The position numbers and the translations under genes were made by a program. A stretch of 12,193 bases of DNA, taken from assembly GCA_964634755.1 (NCBI GenBank), contig CAZWJH010000074.1:1-12193 (forward strand). The letters run 5' to 3'. This DNA comes from JALXDT01 sp964634755. GTDB lineage: Bacteria; Acidobacteriota; Aminicenantia; JAMOAD01. Under the pieces are notes generated by a model. It was not told where the DNA came from. It searched no databases and saw only the letters and a program-made list of their open reading frames with translations. Numbering within the stretch: the first letter of the stretch is position 1; the number at the start of each line of letters is the position of its first letter. Shown here piece by piece: positions 1-6,866 of the stretch.

Positions 1-22
1 CAAGGTAGTTTCTTATTGTAAT

Positions 23-1255
23 TTAAATAATAATACCTTCAGCTTTTAAACCTGTTCTCTTTTTTATTAAAATATTAACTTTGTCTGCTGGGATAAAGGA
101 ATGATTTGAATTTATTAATGTATCTATATAATTTTCTGTTAAAACTCTGTTTTTATTGATGATAATACCTCTGAGCTTTTTATTTATAAATGAGTTTATA
201 AAAGTTGAGTATCTCTTTTCGTGAAAGTTTTTCAATATATAGTATCTTTCTTTCGCAATTCTCTCCGGTGAATGTTTCATTTTTACCGCAGGAGTTCCTT
301 CACGGGGGGAGTATCTGAAAATGTGAAGATAATTTAAAGGAGAGTCTTCTAAAAACCTTTTTCCTTTTTCAAATTCCTCATCATCTTCCCCTGCAAACCC
401 AACAATATAGTCTGCTGATAAAAGCACATTCTCTTTTTTGTTCAACTCCTCTAAAATTTCAAGGTATTTTTTAATCGGAACCCATCTTCCCATCTTTTTT
501 AAAACCTTCTCACTGCCATTTTGAATGGAAACATGAAAATGAGCTGCTATCTTTTCCTCTTTTATCAAAAAATCTATTAATTCTTTATCCATTAATCGTG
601 GATCCAGAGATGTTAATCTCAAGTAAAAAACTCCTGAGATATTTACTAATTTTTTCAAAAGTTTTAAAAATGCACCCCTTTCTCCTAACTCTCTTTTGTA
701 ATATGCTATATTTACTCCGGTAATTACTATTTCTTTGTATCCATAATCTAAAAGCTCTTTTAAGTTTTTTTCTATTATTTGTTCATCTATGCTTGTGGCT
801 TTACCTCTGACATAAGGAATTATGCAGTAAGTGCATCCATAATTACACCCATCCGCAATTTTTAAAAACCCTCTTGAAAGATACCTTCTTTTTGAGTCAG
901 CTTTTTCTGCTTTTAAATTAAAATGCGAGATAACTCTTTCTACAAGTGTCTTTTTTTCTATGTTATCAAGGATTAAGTCAACATTGGATTCATAAAAAAA
1001 ATCTTTTAAAGAGTGGCTCATACACCCGGCTATTACAAATTTTTTATCCGGGTACTCTTTTTTTAAGTGCCTATAAAAGCGTCTAATTTCTGCATCCGCC
1101 CTCTTTGTAAGAGTACAACTGTGTATTAATATGAATTTAACTTTTTTTGTCTCTTTTGAAAGAAATATTCCTCTTTTTTCAAAATCTCTGATCCAGGTGG
1201 AAAGCTCAGCCTGATTTAGCCTACATCCAAAGTTATAGGCTGAAAAAAGTTCCAT
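23..1255 (-). CDS. mtaB: MtaB-type tRNA methylthiotransferase (radical SAM)
   Basis: Predicted radical-SAM methylthiotransferase that converts t6A37 to ms2t6A37 in tRNAs reading ANN codons; cytoplasmic. Seen in the 410-residue product: an N-terminal UPF0004 domain with its three cluster cysteines (C11 in FGCRLNQAE, C47 in SCTLTKRAD, C78 in AGCMS), then the radical-SAM motif C137xxxC141xxC144 in GCNYGCTYCIIPYVRG. The C-terminal 60 or so residues look like a short TRAM domain. The length is slightly below the usual 430-450 for the family. FGCRLNQAE and the CTLTKRAD motif favour MtaB over MiaB or RimO, but that subfamily choice rests on memory of the family. The ATG at 1255 is the only start that keeps the first cysteine about ten residues from the N-terminus. 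It has no clear Shine-Dalgarno and lies 23 bases inside the end of purE, so translational coupling is likely. It is the last gene of the purD-purE-mtaB group. The stop is 22 bases from the window edge. Confidence 0.9.
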   Translation of the reverse strand: MELFSAYNFGCRLNQAELSTWIRDFEKRGIFLSKETKKVKFILIHSCTLTKRADAEIRRFYRHLKKEYPDKKFVIAGCMSHSLKDFFYESNVDLILDNIEKKTLVERVISHFNLKAEKADSKRRYLSRGFLKIADGCNYGCTYCIIPYVRGKATSIDEQIIEKNLKELLDYGYKEIVITGVNIAYYKRELGERGAFLKLLKKLVNISGVFYLRLTSLDPRLMDKELIDFLIKEEKIAAHFHVSIQNGSEKVLKKMGRWVPIKKYLEILEELNKKENVLLSADYIVGFAGEDDEEFEKGKRFLEDSPLNYLHIFRYSPREGTPAVKMKHSPERIAKERYYILKNFHEKRYSTFINSFINKKLRGIIINKNRVLTENYIDTLINSNHSFIPADKVNILIKKRTGLKAEGIII

Positions 1256-1748
1256 AAGATGAAATTTCTTTTTCTATTTCTTCCGAATCCTTTATTACCT
1301 TTTCTCTTTGACTGGTCCTAAAATCTTTTAACTTTTCTGAGAGAGACTCATCTTTTATAGCTAATATAGAAAAGCCAAGCAAAATTGCATTTTTCACTCC
1401 TGTTTTTCCTATTGCAGTAGTTGCCACAGGAATGCCGCCAGGCATTTGCACAATGGCTAAAAGTGCATCAAGACCATTCAAATCCGAAGATGGTATAGGC
1501 ACCCCTATTACCGGCAAAGTTGTATAAGAAGCAATTACTCCCGGAAGGTGTGCTGCTGCACCTGCTACTGCTATTATTACTTTAACCCCTTTTTCTTCCA
1601 TTTTTTTTACCAATTCTTTTGTCCTTTGGGGAGTCCTGTGAGCAGAGCTTACTGCAAAGGTGAATTTTACAGAAAAATCATCAAAAAGTGATAGATAAGG
1701 TTTTACATAACTTAAATCTGATTTGCTTCCTAAAATTATTCCTATCAT
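1233..1748 (-). CDS. purE: N5-carboxyaminoimidazole ribonucleotide mutase (PurE)
   Basis: Catalyses N5-CAIR to CAIR in de novo purine synthesis, assuming a class I enzyme. Seen: 171 residues, the usual length; the N-terminal loop GSKSDL (residues 8-12 region); the catalytic-loop motif SAHRTP (35-40) with His37; AGAAAHLPGVIAS (63-74); and MPGGIPVATTAIGK (102-115). Class I enzymes normally work after PurK, which makes N5-CAIR. No purK is present in this window, so it must be elsewhere or the enzyme acts as a class II carboxylase. The ATG at 1748 overlaps the purD stop by four bases (ATGA). It has a GGAG Shine-Dalgarno eight bases upstream, inside the end of purD. The gene's end overlaps mtaB by 23 bases. 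The group is almost certainly one transcript. Confidence 0.95.
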   Translation of the reverse strand: MIGIILGSKSDLSYVKPYLSLFDDFSVKFTFAVSSAHRTPQRTKELVKKMEEKGVKVIIAVAGAAAHLPGVIASYTTLPVIGVPIPSSDLNGLDALLAIVQMPGGIPVATTAIGKTGVKNAILLGFSILAIKDESLSEKLKDFRTSQREKVIKDSEEIEKEISSYGTFFSL

Positions 1749-3019
1749 TCTTTCTTCTCCATTCCAATGTCTGTTCTAAAAAACATTCCTTCAAAAGAGA
1801 TAAATGATATTGCTGAGTATATCTTTTCCATTACTTTATCAAGGGATGGAGCTGTAGCGCAAATATTCAAAACTCTTCCGCCATTTGTATAAAATTTCCC
1901 ATCAACTCTTTTTGTTCCTGCATGAAATATTTGCACTCCTTCAATCATTTTCGCCCTTTTAAGGCCGAAGATCTCTTTCCCTTTTTTATATTTACTCGGA
2001 TAACCTCCCGAAACCAGGACAACACAGGCAGAAGGTTCCATTGACCATTCAATAGTTATATCCTTTAAAGTATTGTGCTGTATTCCATCAACAATTTCCA
2101 GAAGATCTGTTTTTAGCCTTAACATTATTGCCTGTGTTTCAGGATCTCCGAATCGACAATTGTATTCGAGAACCTTTGGTCCCTCTTTTGTAAGCATAAG
2201 GCCGGGATAAAGCACTCCCTTAAACATTCTTGATTCCTGTGCCATTCCATAGATTGTAGGCATAACTATTTTTCTGTGAATATCTTTTATTAAATCATAA
2301 TCAATGTAAGGGGATGGCGAAATTGCTCCCATTCCTCCTGTGTTTGGTCCTTTATCTTCATTTTCCAGTCTTTTGTAATCCTTGGATGTTACAATGGGAA
2401 AAGCTCTTTTCCCGTCCGAAAACACCATATAAGAGGTTTCTTTGCCTTCAAGAAATTCTTCAAAAATAACTTTATCACCCGCTGAGCCAAATTTCTTTTT
2501 TATCATTAAATCTTCTACGGCAGTTTCCGCTTCCTCCTTGTTTTTTACTATTATACTTCCCTTTCCTGCGGCAAGTCCATCCGCTTTTATAACATAGGGG
2601 AATTTGAACACTTCTTTTTTTATAAGCTGTCTTGCTTCTTCAGGTGTATTGGCCACTTCAAATTCCGCTGTAGGGATTTCATACTTTTTCATAAATCTTT
2701 TTGCATATACTTTGCTTCCCTCTATTATGGAGGCATTCTGGGAAGGTCCAAAGATATTAAGCCCTCTCTTTTCAAATTCATTCACGATTCCGCTTACCAA
2801 TGGAGCTTCAGGTCCGACAACTGTATAATCTATCTTTTTCTCTTTTGCAAAATCCGCTAATTTTACGATTTCATTTAAAGAGATATCCACATTTTCGGCT
2901 ATCTCAGCAGTTCCTCCGTTTCCGGGGATTACATAGAGTTCTTTTATCTGAGGACTTTGAGATAATTTCCATGCTAAGCTATGCTCTCTTCCTCCTCCTC
3001 CAATTACCAAAACTCTCAT
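1745..3019 (-). CDS. purD: Phosphoribosylamine-glycine ligase (GAR synthetase, PurD)
   Basis: ATP-dependent joining of glycine to phosphoribosylamine, the second step of de novo purine synthesis; cytoplasmic ATP-grasp enzyme. Seen in 424 residues, the usual length: N-terminal GGGGREHSLAWKL (7-19), GPEAPLVSGI (69-78), the ATP-grasp glycine-rich segment KADGLAAGKG (145-154), EEFLEGKETS (187-196), KGPNTGGMGAISP (223-235), and the metal/phosphate-site stretch LEYNCRFGDPETQ (284-296). The ATG at 3019 has a strong AAGGAG Shine-Dalgarno eight bases upstream and yields the canonical MRVLVIGGGGREH start. It is the first gene of the purD-purE-mtaB group, 70 bases after the end of the ATPase gene. It overlaps purE by four bases. 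All key motifs are intact. Confidence 0.97.
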   Translation of the reverse strand: MRVLVIGGGGREHSLAWKLSQSPQIKELYVIPGNGGTAEIAENVDISLNEIVKLADFAKEKKIDYTVVGPEAPLVSGIVNEFEKRGLNIFGPSQNASIIEGSKVYAKRFMKKYEIPTAEFEVANTPEEARQLIKKEVFKFPYVIKADGLAAGKGSIIVKNKEEAETAVEDLMIKKKFGSAGDKVIFEEFLEGKETSYMVFSDGKRAFPIVTSKDYKRLENEDKGPNTGGMGAISPSPYIDYDLIKDIHRKIVMPTIYGMAQESRMFKGVLYPGLMLTKEGPKVLEYNCRFGDPETQAIMLRLKTDLLEIVDGIQHNTLKDITIEWSMEPSACVVLVSGGYPSKYKKGKEIFGLKRAKMIEGVQIFHAGTKRVDGKFYTNGGRVLNICATAPSLDKVMEKIYSAISFISFEGMFFRTDIGMEKKE

Positions 3020-3089
3020 TTATCTTTCTCCTTTTGATTAATATTGTATTTTATCATTCTTTAAAAATATAATAAATACGATTAGCAGT
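3020..3089 (-). promoter_or_regulatory. Possible purD promoter region
   Basis: This 70-base AT-rich gap separates the ATPase stop from purD. Reading toward purD, a TTGAAC (3093-3088, overlapping the ATPase stop) is followed after 18 bases by TATTTT (3069-3064). TAAAAT (3053-3048) and TACAAT (3048-3043) lie closer to the gene but lack a good -35 box. I see no terminator hairpin and no riboswitch-like structure. In DNA this AT-rich such matches arise by chance, so this says only that a promoter fits here. Confidence 0.25.
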
Positions 3090-5216
3090 TCAACTCTTGA
3101 GTTTCCAGAGGATTGAAACTTCCGAGATGATTATGTCATCCTTTTCAAGTCTTACCTCAAAGTTTTCTATATTATCTGCCATCTCATAGTATCTGTCTTC
3201 AAGATCCGCAATTTTATCTTCTAACTCCTCCTTGAAAGATTCTAACTCTTCTTCATACTGAGAAATTTTCATCTCTCCCTCTTTTATCCTTCCCGTTGTT
3301 GTTGAAGTCATTCTTCTTTTTCTTGCGGCGGTTGAAAGAACCCTTCTTGATTTACTTCCGAGAAGTAGGCCTAATACTGTTTCTCCTATGGAGATATATT
3401 CTTCCACCTTTTTGCTATTGTATTCTCCTTTTAATTTTTCAAGCTTAACTCTTTCTCTTTCTATTCTGTCTTTTATCCTTTCTATCTTTCTTTCATAGGT
3501 ATCTTTTATCTTTTCAACTTCCTTATCAATTTTTTTTTCAACTATCTCTCTGCATCTGAATTTGAAATCATCCTCACTTTCCCCTACCTTTGAAATTAAA
3601 TTCAGCTCTTTGTTAATGAAGAGGTTTAAACTTTGAGTGGAAAAAATGTAATTTTTCACCCGTTTTTTAATTTTTGTAATAGTGGAATAATTAATTTTTT
3701 TAGAAAAAGGTTTGTATCCCAACACATCTTCGTCCGGTTCAGATGAGTATTCTCTCTTTTCTTTTATAAGCTTTATTTCATCTTCCCAGTCAAAAGCCGG
3801 AAGTTCAACAGTATATTCTTCTCTGATATTCAAAGAATATTTGCTCTCATCATATATAATCTCACTTTCTATATAAAAGTAAGGCGCATAGTATTTATCT
3901 TTTGAATTCGGGTCAAATTCAAACAAATTTTTGATTTGAATCTCTGTCGTCGGAAGGTAGGGGAGAAGATCATCTCTTGTCTTTTTTGTGGTGGTTTCTT
4001 GACTGAGCTCCTTTTGAGTAGCAGCTGATATTTCTACAGGTGGATTTTCCCCTTTTAATCCCTTAATCTGTTCTCGGGTAAGGGGACCTGTAAGATAAGA
4101 TATTGCCCAGCGGGTATGGAAAAATTCTATTCCCGGTTTATGGACATTCTTTATCATAAAAACCCTTTTCTTTAAAGAAGACATATATTCTTTTGCCTCT
4201 TTGCCATCAACTACCTCTCCGTCTTTTCCCGAAAGTCCTTCCAATCCTTCGGCAACTCTCTCTTTATCCCCTTCTGCCTGGAGTCTTCCGATAAACCAGC
4301 TTCCTGCATTCGTCAAACCTTTGTAATCTATGTCTTTTGGGTTTTGAGTGACCAAAACCACTCCCAATCCGAAGGCTCTTGCCTGTTTCAACAGTAAAAG
4401 AAGTGGGGTCTTTGAGGGAGGATTTAAAGGATAAGGTGGAAGATAACCGAATATTTCATCCATATAAAATATGTATTTTAAATCTGATGTGCCCTTTTGT
4501 TTTCTTATCCAGAATAGAATTTCGTTTAACAAAAGACTTACGAAAAACATTCTTTCATTTTCAGAGAGATGGGCAATGTAAAATATGTTTACAGGTACCT
4601 TGCTTCCCTTCTTGGAGTAAAGATTTTCCGCTGACATGGGCATTCCTGAAGTCCAAAATCTGAACGATGGGGATGCTACTATATTATTGATTTTAAAAGC
4701 AAGCTCAACTCTTTCCCTTTCATCTATTATTTGATTAATATCAAAGACGCCCAATTTTTTTATGGGAGGTTTCTGAATATTTAAAATTAGNNNNNNNNNN
4801 NNNNNNNNNNNNNNNNNNNNNNNNNNNNNNNNNNNNNNNNNNNNNNNNNNNNNNNNNNNNNNNNNNNNNNNNNNNNNNNNNNNNNNNNNNTTTTCAGCAT
4901 ATTCATCTATTGTCATTCCCTCTTTTCGAGCTTCAACGGGAGATACCCACTTTTTGAAATCTTCACTTTTCATTTCAGGGAACATAAGTGCGAGATTGCT
5001 TACATCTCCTTTTGGGTCAATTACAATTATTGGAATTTCCTCTTCAATTGCCTCTTCAAGCATTGTAATACACAGGCCTGTTTTACCGCTTCCCGTCATT
5101 CCGAAAACCACTGCGTGGGTGGTCAGATCTTCTGTTTCATAAAGAAATTTTTTCTCCTCTATCTTTTTTTCAGAGAGAGAAAATTTTTTACCCAAGTAAA
5201 AGTTGCCGTCTCCCAT
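3090..5216 (-). CDS. DUF87/HerA-FtsK-type ATPase (assembly gap inside)
   Basis: Predicted P-loop ATPase of the HerA/FtsK superfamily (DUF87-type ATP-binding protein); its substrate is unknown. Seen: Walker A GMTGSGKT at residues 39-46, the following strand IPIIVIDPKGD (61-71), a Walker-B-like YMDEIFGYLPP, and the sensor-like LVTQNPKDIDYKGL followed by WFIGRLQAEGDKERV, in the order expected for this family. The C-terminal third is highly charged. It contains a long predicted coiled coil around the basic segment SKSRRVLSTAARKRRMTS, then a short terminal beta-type segment. There is no signal peptide or membrane segment. The ATG at 5216 has an AAGGAG Shine-Dalgarno seven bases upstream. A run of 100 N falls just after residue 108; the flanks happen to be in the same frame if the gap is taken as 100, but the real gap is probably larger. 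Family function is poorly defined; DNA or protein translocation is only inferred from the ATPase fold. Confidence 0.85.
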   Translation of the reverse strand: MGDGNFYLGKKFSLSEKKIEEKKFLYETEDLTTHAVVFGMTGSGKTGLCITMLEEAIEEEIPIIVIDPKGDVSNLALMFPEMKSEDFKKWVSPVEARKEGMTIDEYAEXXXXXXXXXXXXXXXXXXXXXXXXXXXXXXXXXXLILNIQKPPIKKLGVFDINQIIDERERVELAFKINNIVASPSFRFWTSGMPMSAENLYSKKGSKVPVNIFYIAHLSENERMFFVSLLLNEILFWIRKQKGTSDLKYIFYMDEIFGYLPPYPLNPPSKTPLLLLLKQARAFGLGVVLVTQNPKDIDYKGLTNAGSWFIGRLQAEGDKERVAEGLEGLSGKDGEVVDGKEAKEYMSSLKKRVFMIKNVHKPGIEFFHTRWAISYLTGPLTREQIKGLKGENPPVEISAATQKELSQETTTKKTRDDLLPYLPTTEIQIKNLFEFDPNSKDKYYAPYFYIESEIIYDESKYSLNIREEYTVELPAFDWEDEIKLIKEKREYSSEPDEDVLGYKPFSKKINYSTITKIKKRVKNYIFSTQSLNLFINKELNLISKVGESEDDFKFRCREIVEKKIDKEVEKIKDTYERKIERIKDRIERERVKLEKLKGEYNSKKVEEYISIGETVLGLLLGSKSRRVLSTAARKRRMTSTTTGRIKEGEMKISQYEEELESFKEELEDKIADLEDRYYEMADNIENFEVRLEKDDIIISEVSILWKLKS
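4791..4890. other. Assembly gap, 100 N
   Basis: Exactly 100 consecutive N, the conventional placeholder for a scaffold gap of unknown size. It lies inside the ATPase gene, between the segment ending DEYAE and the segment beginning LILNIQKPP. Any residue count or frame across it is nominal. Confidence 0.99.
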
Positions 5217-5235
5217 TTCTTGTCTCCTTGTTTTA

Positions 5236-5263
5236 ATTTTAAATGATAATAAAAAAAAGTAAA
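5236..5263 (-). promoter_or_regulatory. Candidate promoter of the ATPase gene
   Basis: Reading toward the ATPase gene, TTTACT (5263-5258) is followed after 16 bases by TAAAAT (5241-5236), 19 bases before the ATG. A start about seven bases further would leave a short leader carrying the AAGGAG ribosome site. The spacing and -10 box are fair and the -35 box is weak. The base composition makes chance matches common. Confidence 0.28.
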
Positions 5264-5323
5264 GAATACAAGATTAAGAAAATTTTTTTACCTGAAATTT
5301 GAGAAAGAGAAGTTTCAAAACCA

Positions 5324-5397
5324 AGCGCCTCCAACATGGAGCCGAGCAGCGGAAATTTTCTGTTTTGTCCTAAATTGTAGTGCCTCCAACCGTGAGC
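5324..5397 (-). repeat. Imperfect direct repeat spanning the tldD 3' end
   Basis: A 19-base segment at 5379-5397, coding the TldD C-terminal LTVGGT, is repeated at 5324-5342 just downstream with 15 of 19 bases identical. The shared core is GTTGGAGGC. Read in the matching frame, the second copy gives LHVGGA. The offset is 55 bases. It may be a relic of a duplicated tldD-type 3' end or a chance similarity in a GC-rich element. Confidence 0.4.
5326..5344 (-). terminator. GC-rich stem-loop after tldD, possible terminator
   Basis: A stem of eight positions with one internal mismatch closes a three-base loop: CGGCTCCA, loop TGT, TGGAGGCG on the minus strand. It lies about 25 bases past the tldD stop. 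It is followed by CTTGGTTTT, a poor T tract, so intrinsic termination is possible but not convincing. It sits in a 32-base island (5321-5352) with 22 G or C, against an AT-rich background. Confidence 0.35.
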
Positions 5398-6866
5398 TTT
5401 TTTATTTTAATTGTGGGAAGGCCTACTCCCACAGGTACCGATTGTCCGTCTTTTCCGCATGTCCATTTTCCATCGCTTAATTTTAAATCATTTCCCACCA
5501 TTACTATTTTTGTGAGAATATCGGGGCCATTTCCTATAAGTGTTACATCTTTGAGCGGTTTTGTTATTTTCCCATTTTCAATCAAGTAAGCTTCCGTAGC
5601 TTTGAAAACAAAATCTCCGGAGCTTATGTCAACCTCTCCTCCGCTATAGCTTTTAACATACACTCCTTTTTTCACGCTTTTTATGATTTCTTCCGGAGAA
5701 TATTTGCCATTTGCCATATAAGTATTTGTCATTCTCGGAATAGGAGGGTATTTGTAAGATTCCCTTCTCCCGTTTCCGGTCGGGGAAACTTTGAAAAAAT
5801 CACTGCTTATTCTATCATGTATGTAACCCTTTAAATTGCCATTTTCTATTAAAATATTTTCTTTTGATAAGTTTCCTTCATCATCAATATTAATGCTTCC
5901 TCTTGAATTGGGTATTATCCCGGAGTCTATTATAGTGCATTCCGGGCAAGCTACCCTTTCTCCCACTCTGTTTGTAAATGCGGATGTCTTTTTTCTATTA
6001 AAGTCTCCTTCAAGAGGATGTCCTATTGATTCATGGAGAAGTACCCCCGAATCCCCTGAAGCAAGCACAACTTCAAACTCTCCTGCCGGACTTTCATACG
6101 CATCAAGCTGCAAGAGAGCCTGTCTTAAAGCTTCTTCGGCAATTTGCTCAGGCTTGACCTCTTTAAAATAATCAAGCCCTCTTCTTCCTCCCCCTCCTTC
6201 ATACCCTCTTGTTCTTTCTCCTCCTTTTTCCGCTATGATTTCAACATTGTATCGTATAAGGGGCTGATAATCTGAAATAAAAAGGCCTTCGGAATTTGCA
6301 ATTATTTTTAGTTTTACGGAATCAGAATAAGTGATGGACACTCTTTTGACATATTTTCTACCAAATACTTTGTTATAACCTCTTTCAAGCAAACTTATCT
6401 TTTCCTCGGGAGAAATTCCTGAAATTACATCTTCCTGATAATATCTTTTAAATGGTTTTTCTTTAAAGTGGAATCTTTGTAGTGAAACTCTGTTTTTTGC
6501 AATAGAAGAAGAGATTAATGCTATTTTTTCAAGATCATCTTTTTCTAAGGATTCTGTGTACGAATAACCTACCTTTTCTCCCTCTATAACCCTTACTCCC
6601 GCTCCTTTTTTTATGGAAATAGAGGGCTCTTTCAATTGCCCCTCTTCAAGTTTAAGGTAAGATGACAAAGAGTATTCAAGATAAACCTCGGAAAAATTCC
6701 CACCATTTTTCAAAGCGGTTTGGAGGATTTTTTTTATATCATTTTCACTTATTTCAAAAATTTTCAAATATTCTTCTTTCAAATTTGGCCTCCTTAAAGG
6801 ATTGTTTTTAATTGATGAAAGAAATGGTAAAATGGATAAGAATCTTAAAAATTCTCTTCTGTCCAT
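5370..6866 (-). CDS. tldD: TldD family metalloprotease with Tat-like N-terminus
   Basis: Zinc-dependent peptidase-family protein of the TldD/PmbA (U62) type; in Escherichia coli TldD works with TldE to cut unfolded peptides, including RiPP precursors. Seen in 498 residues: the HExxxH motif H278-E279-xxx-H283 in VLLHESIGHPLEGDF, INIDDEGN, PTGNGRRESY (362-371), and the C-terminal CGKDGQSVPVGVGLPT with Cys470, ending LTVGGTTI. These are the hallmarks of TldD, the subunit that holds the metal site. An upstream ATG at 6920 would add 18 residues but has no ribosome site. The ATG at 6866 has AGAGG four to five bases upstream, so I chose it. It gives MDRREFLRFLSILPF, which resembles a twin-arginine export signal (RRxFLR plus a short hydrophobic stretch). 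E. coli TldD is cytoplasmic. The start overlaps the asparagine synthase end by 22 bases. No TldE/PmbA partner lies in the window. Confidence 0.93.
   Translation of the reverse strand: MDRREFLRFLSILPFLSSIKNNPLRRPNLKEEYLKIFEISENDIKKILQTALKNGGNFSEVYLEYSLSSYLKLEEGQLKEPSISIKKGAGVRVIEGEKVGYSYTESLEKDDLEKIALISSSIAKNRVSLQRFHFKEKPFKRYYQEDVISGISPEEKISLLERGYNKVFGRKYVKRVSITYSDSVKLKIIANSEGLFISDYQPLIRYNVEIIAEKGGERTRGYEGGGGRRGLDYFKEVKPEQIAEEALRQALLQLDAYESPAGEFEVVLASGDSGVLLHESIGHPLEGDFNRKKTSAFTNRVGERVACPECTIIDSGIIPNSRGSINIDDEGNLSKENILIENGNLKGYIHDRISSDFFKVSPTGNGRRESYKYPPIPRMTNTYMANGKYSPEEIIKSVKKGVYVKSYSGGEVDISSGDFVFKATEAYLIENGKITKPLKDVTLIGNGPDILTKIVMVGNDLKLSDGKWTCGKDGQSVPVGVGLPTIKIKKLTVGGTTI

Noticed and set aside
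2604..3072. Plus-strand open frames opposite purD and its upstream region.
   Set aside because: They are antisense to a gene with intact motifs, lack ribosome sites and resemble no protein I know.
5160..5337. A 59-codon minus-strand frame beginning MLEALGFETSLSQ in the tldD-ATPase gap.
   Set aside because: No ribosome site, it runs into the ATPase start in another frame, and it is mostly low-complexity AT-rich sequence.
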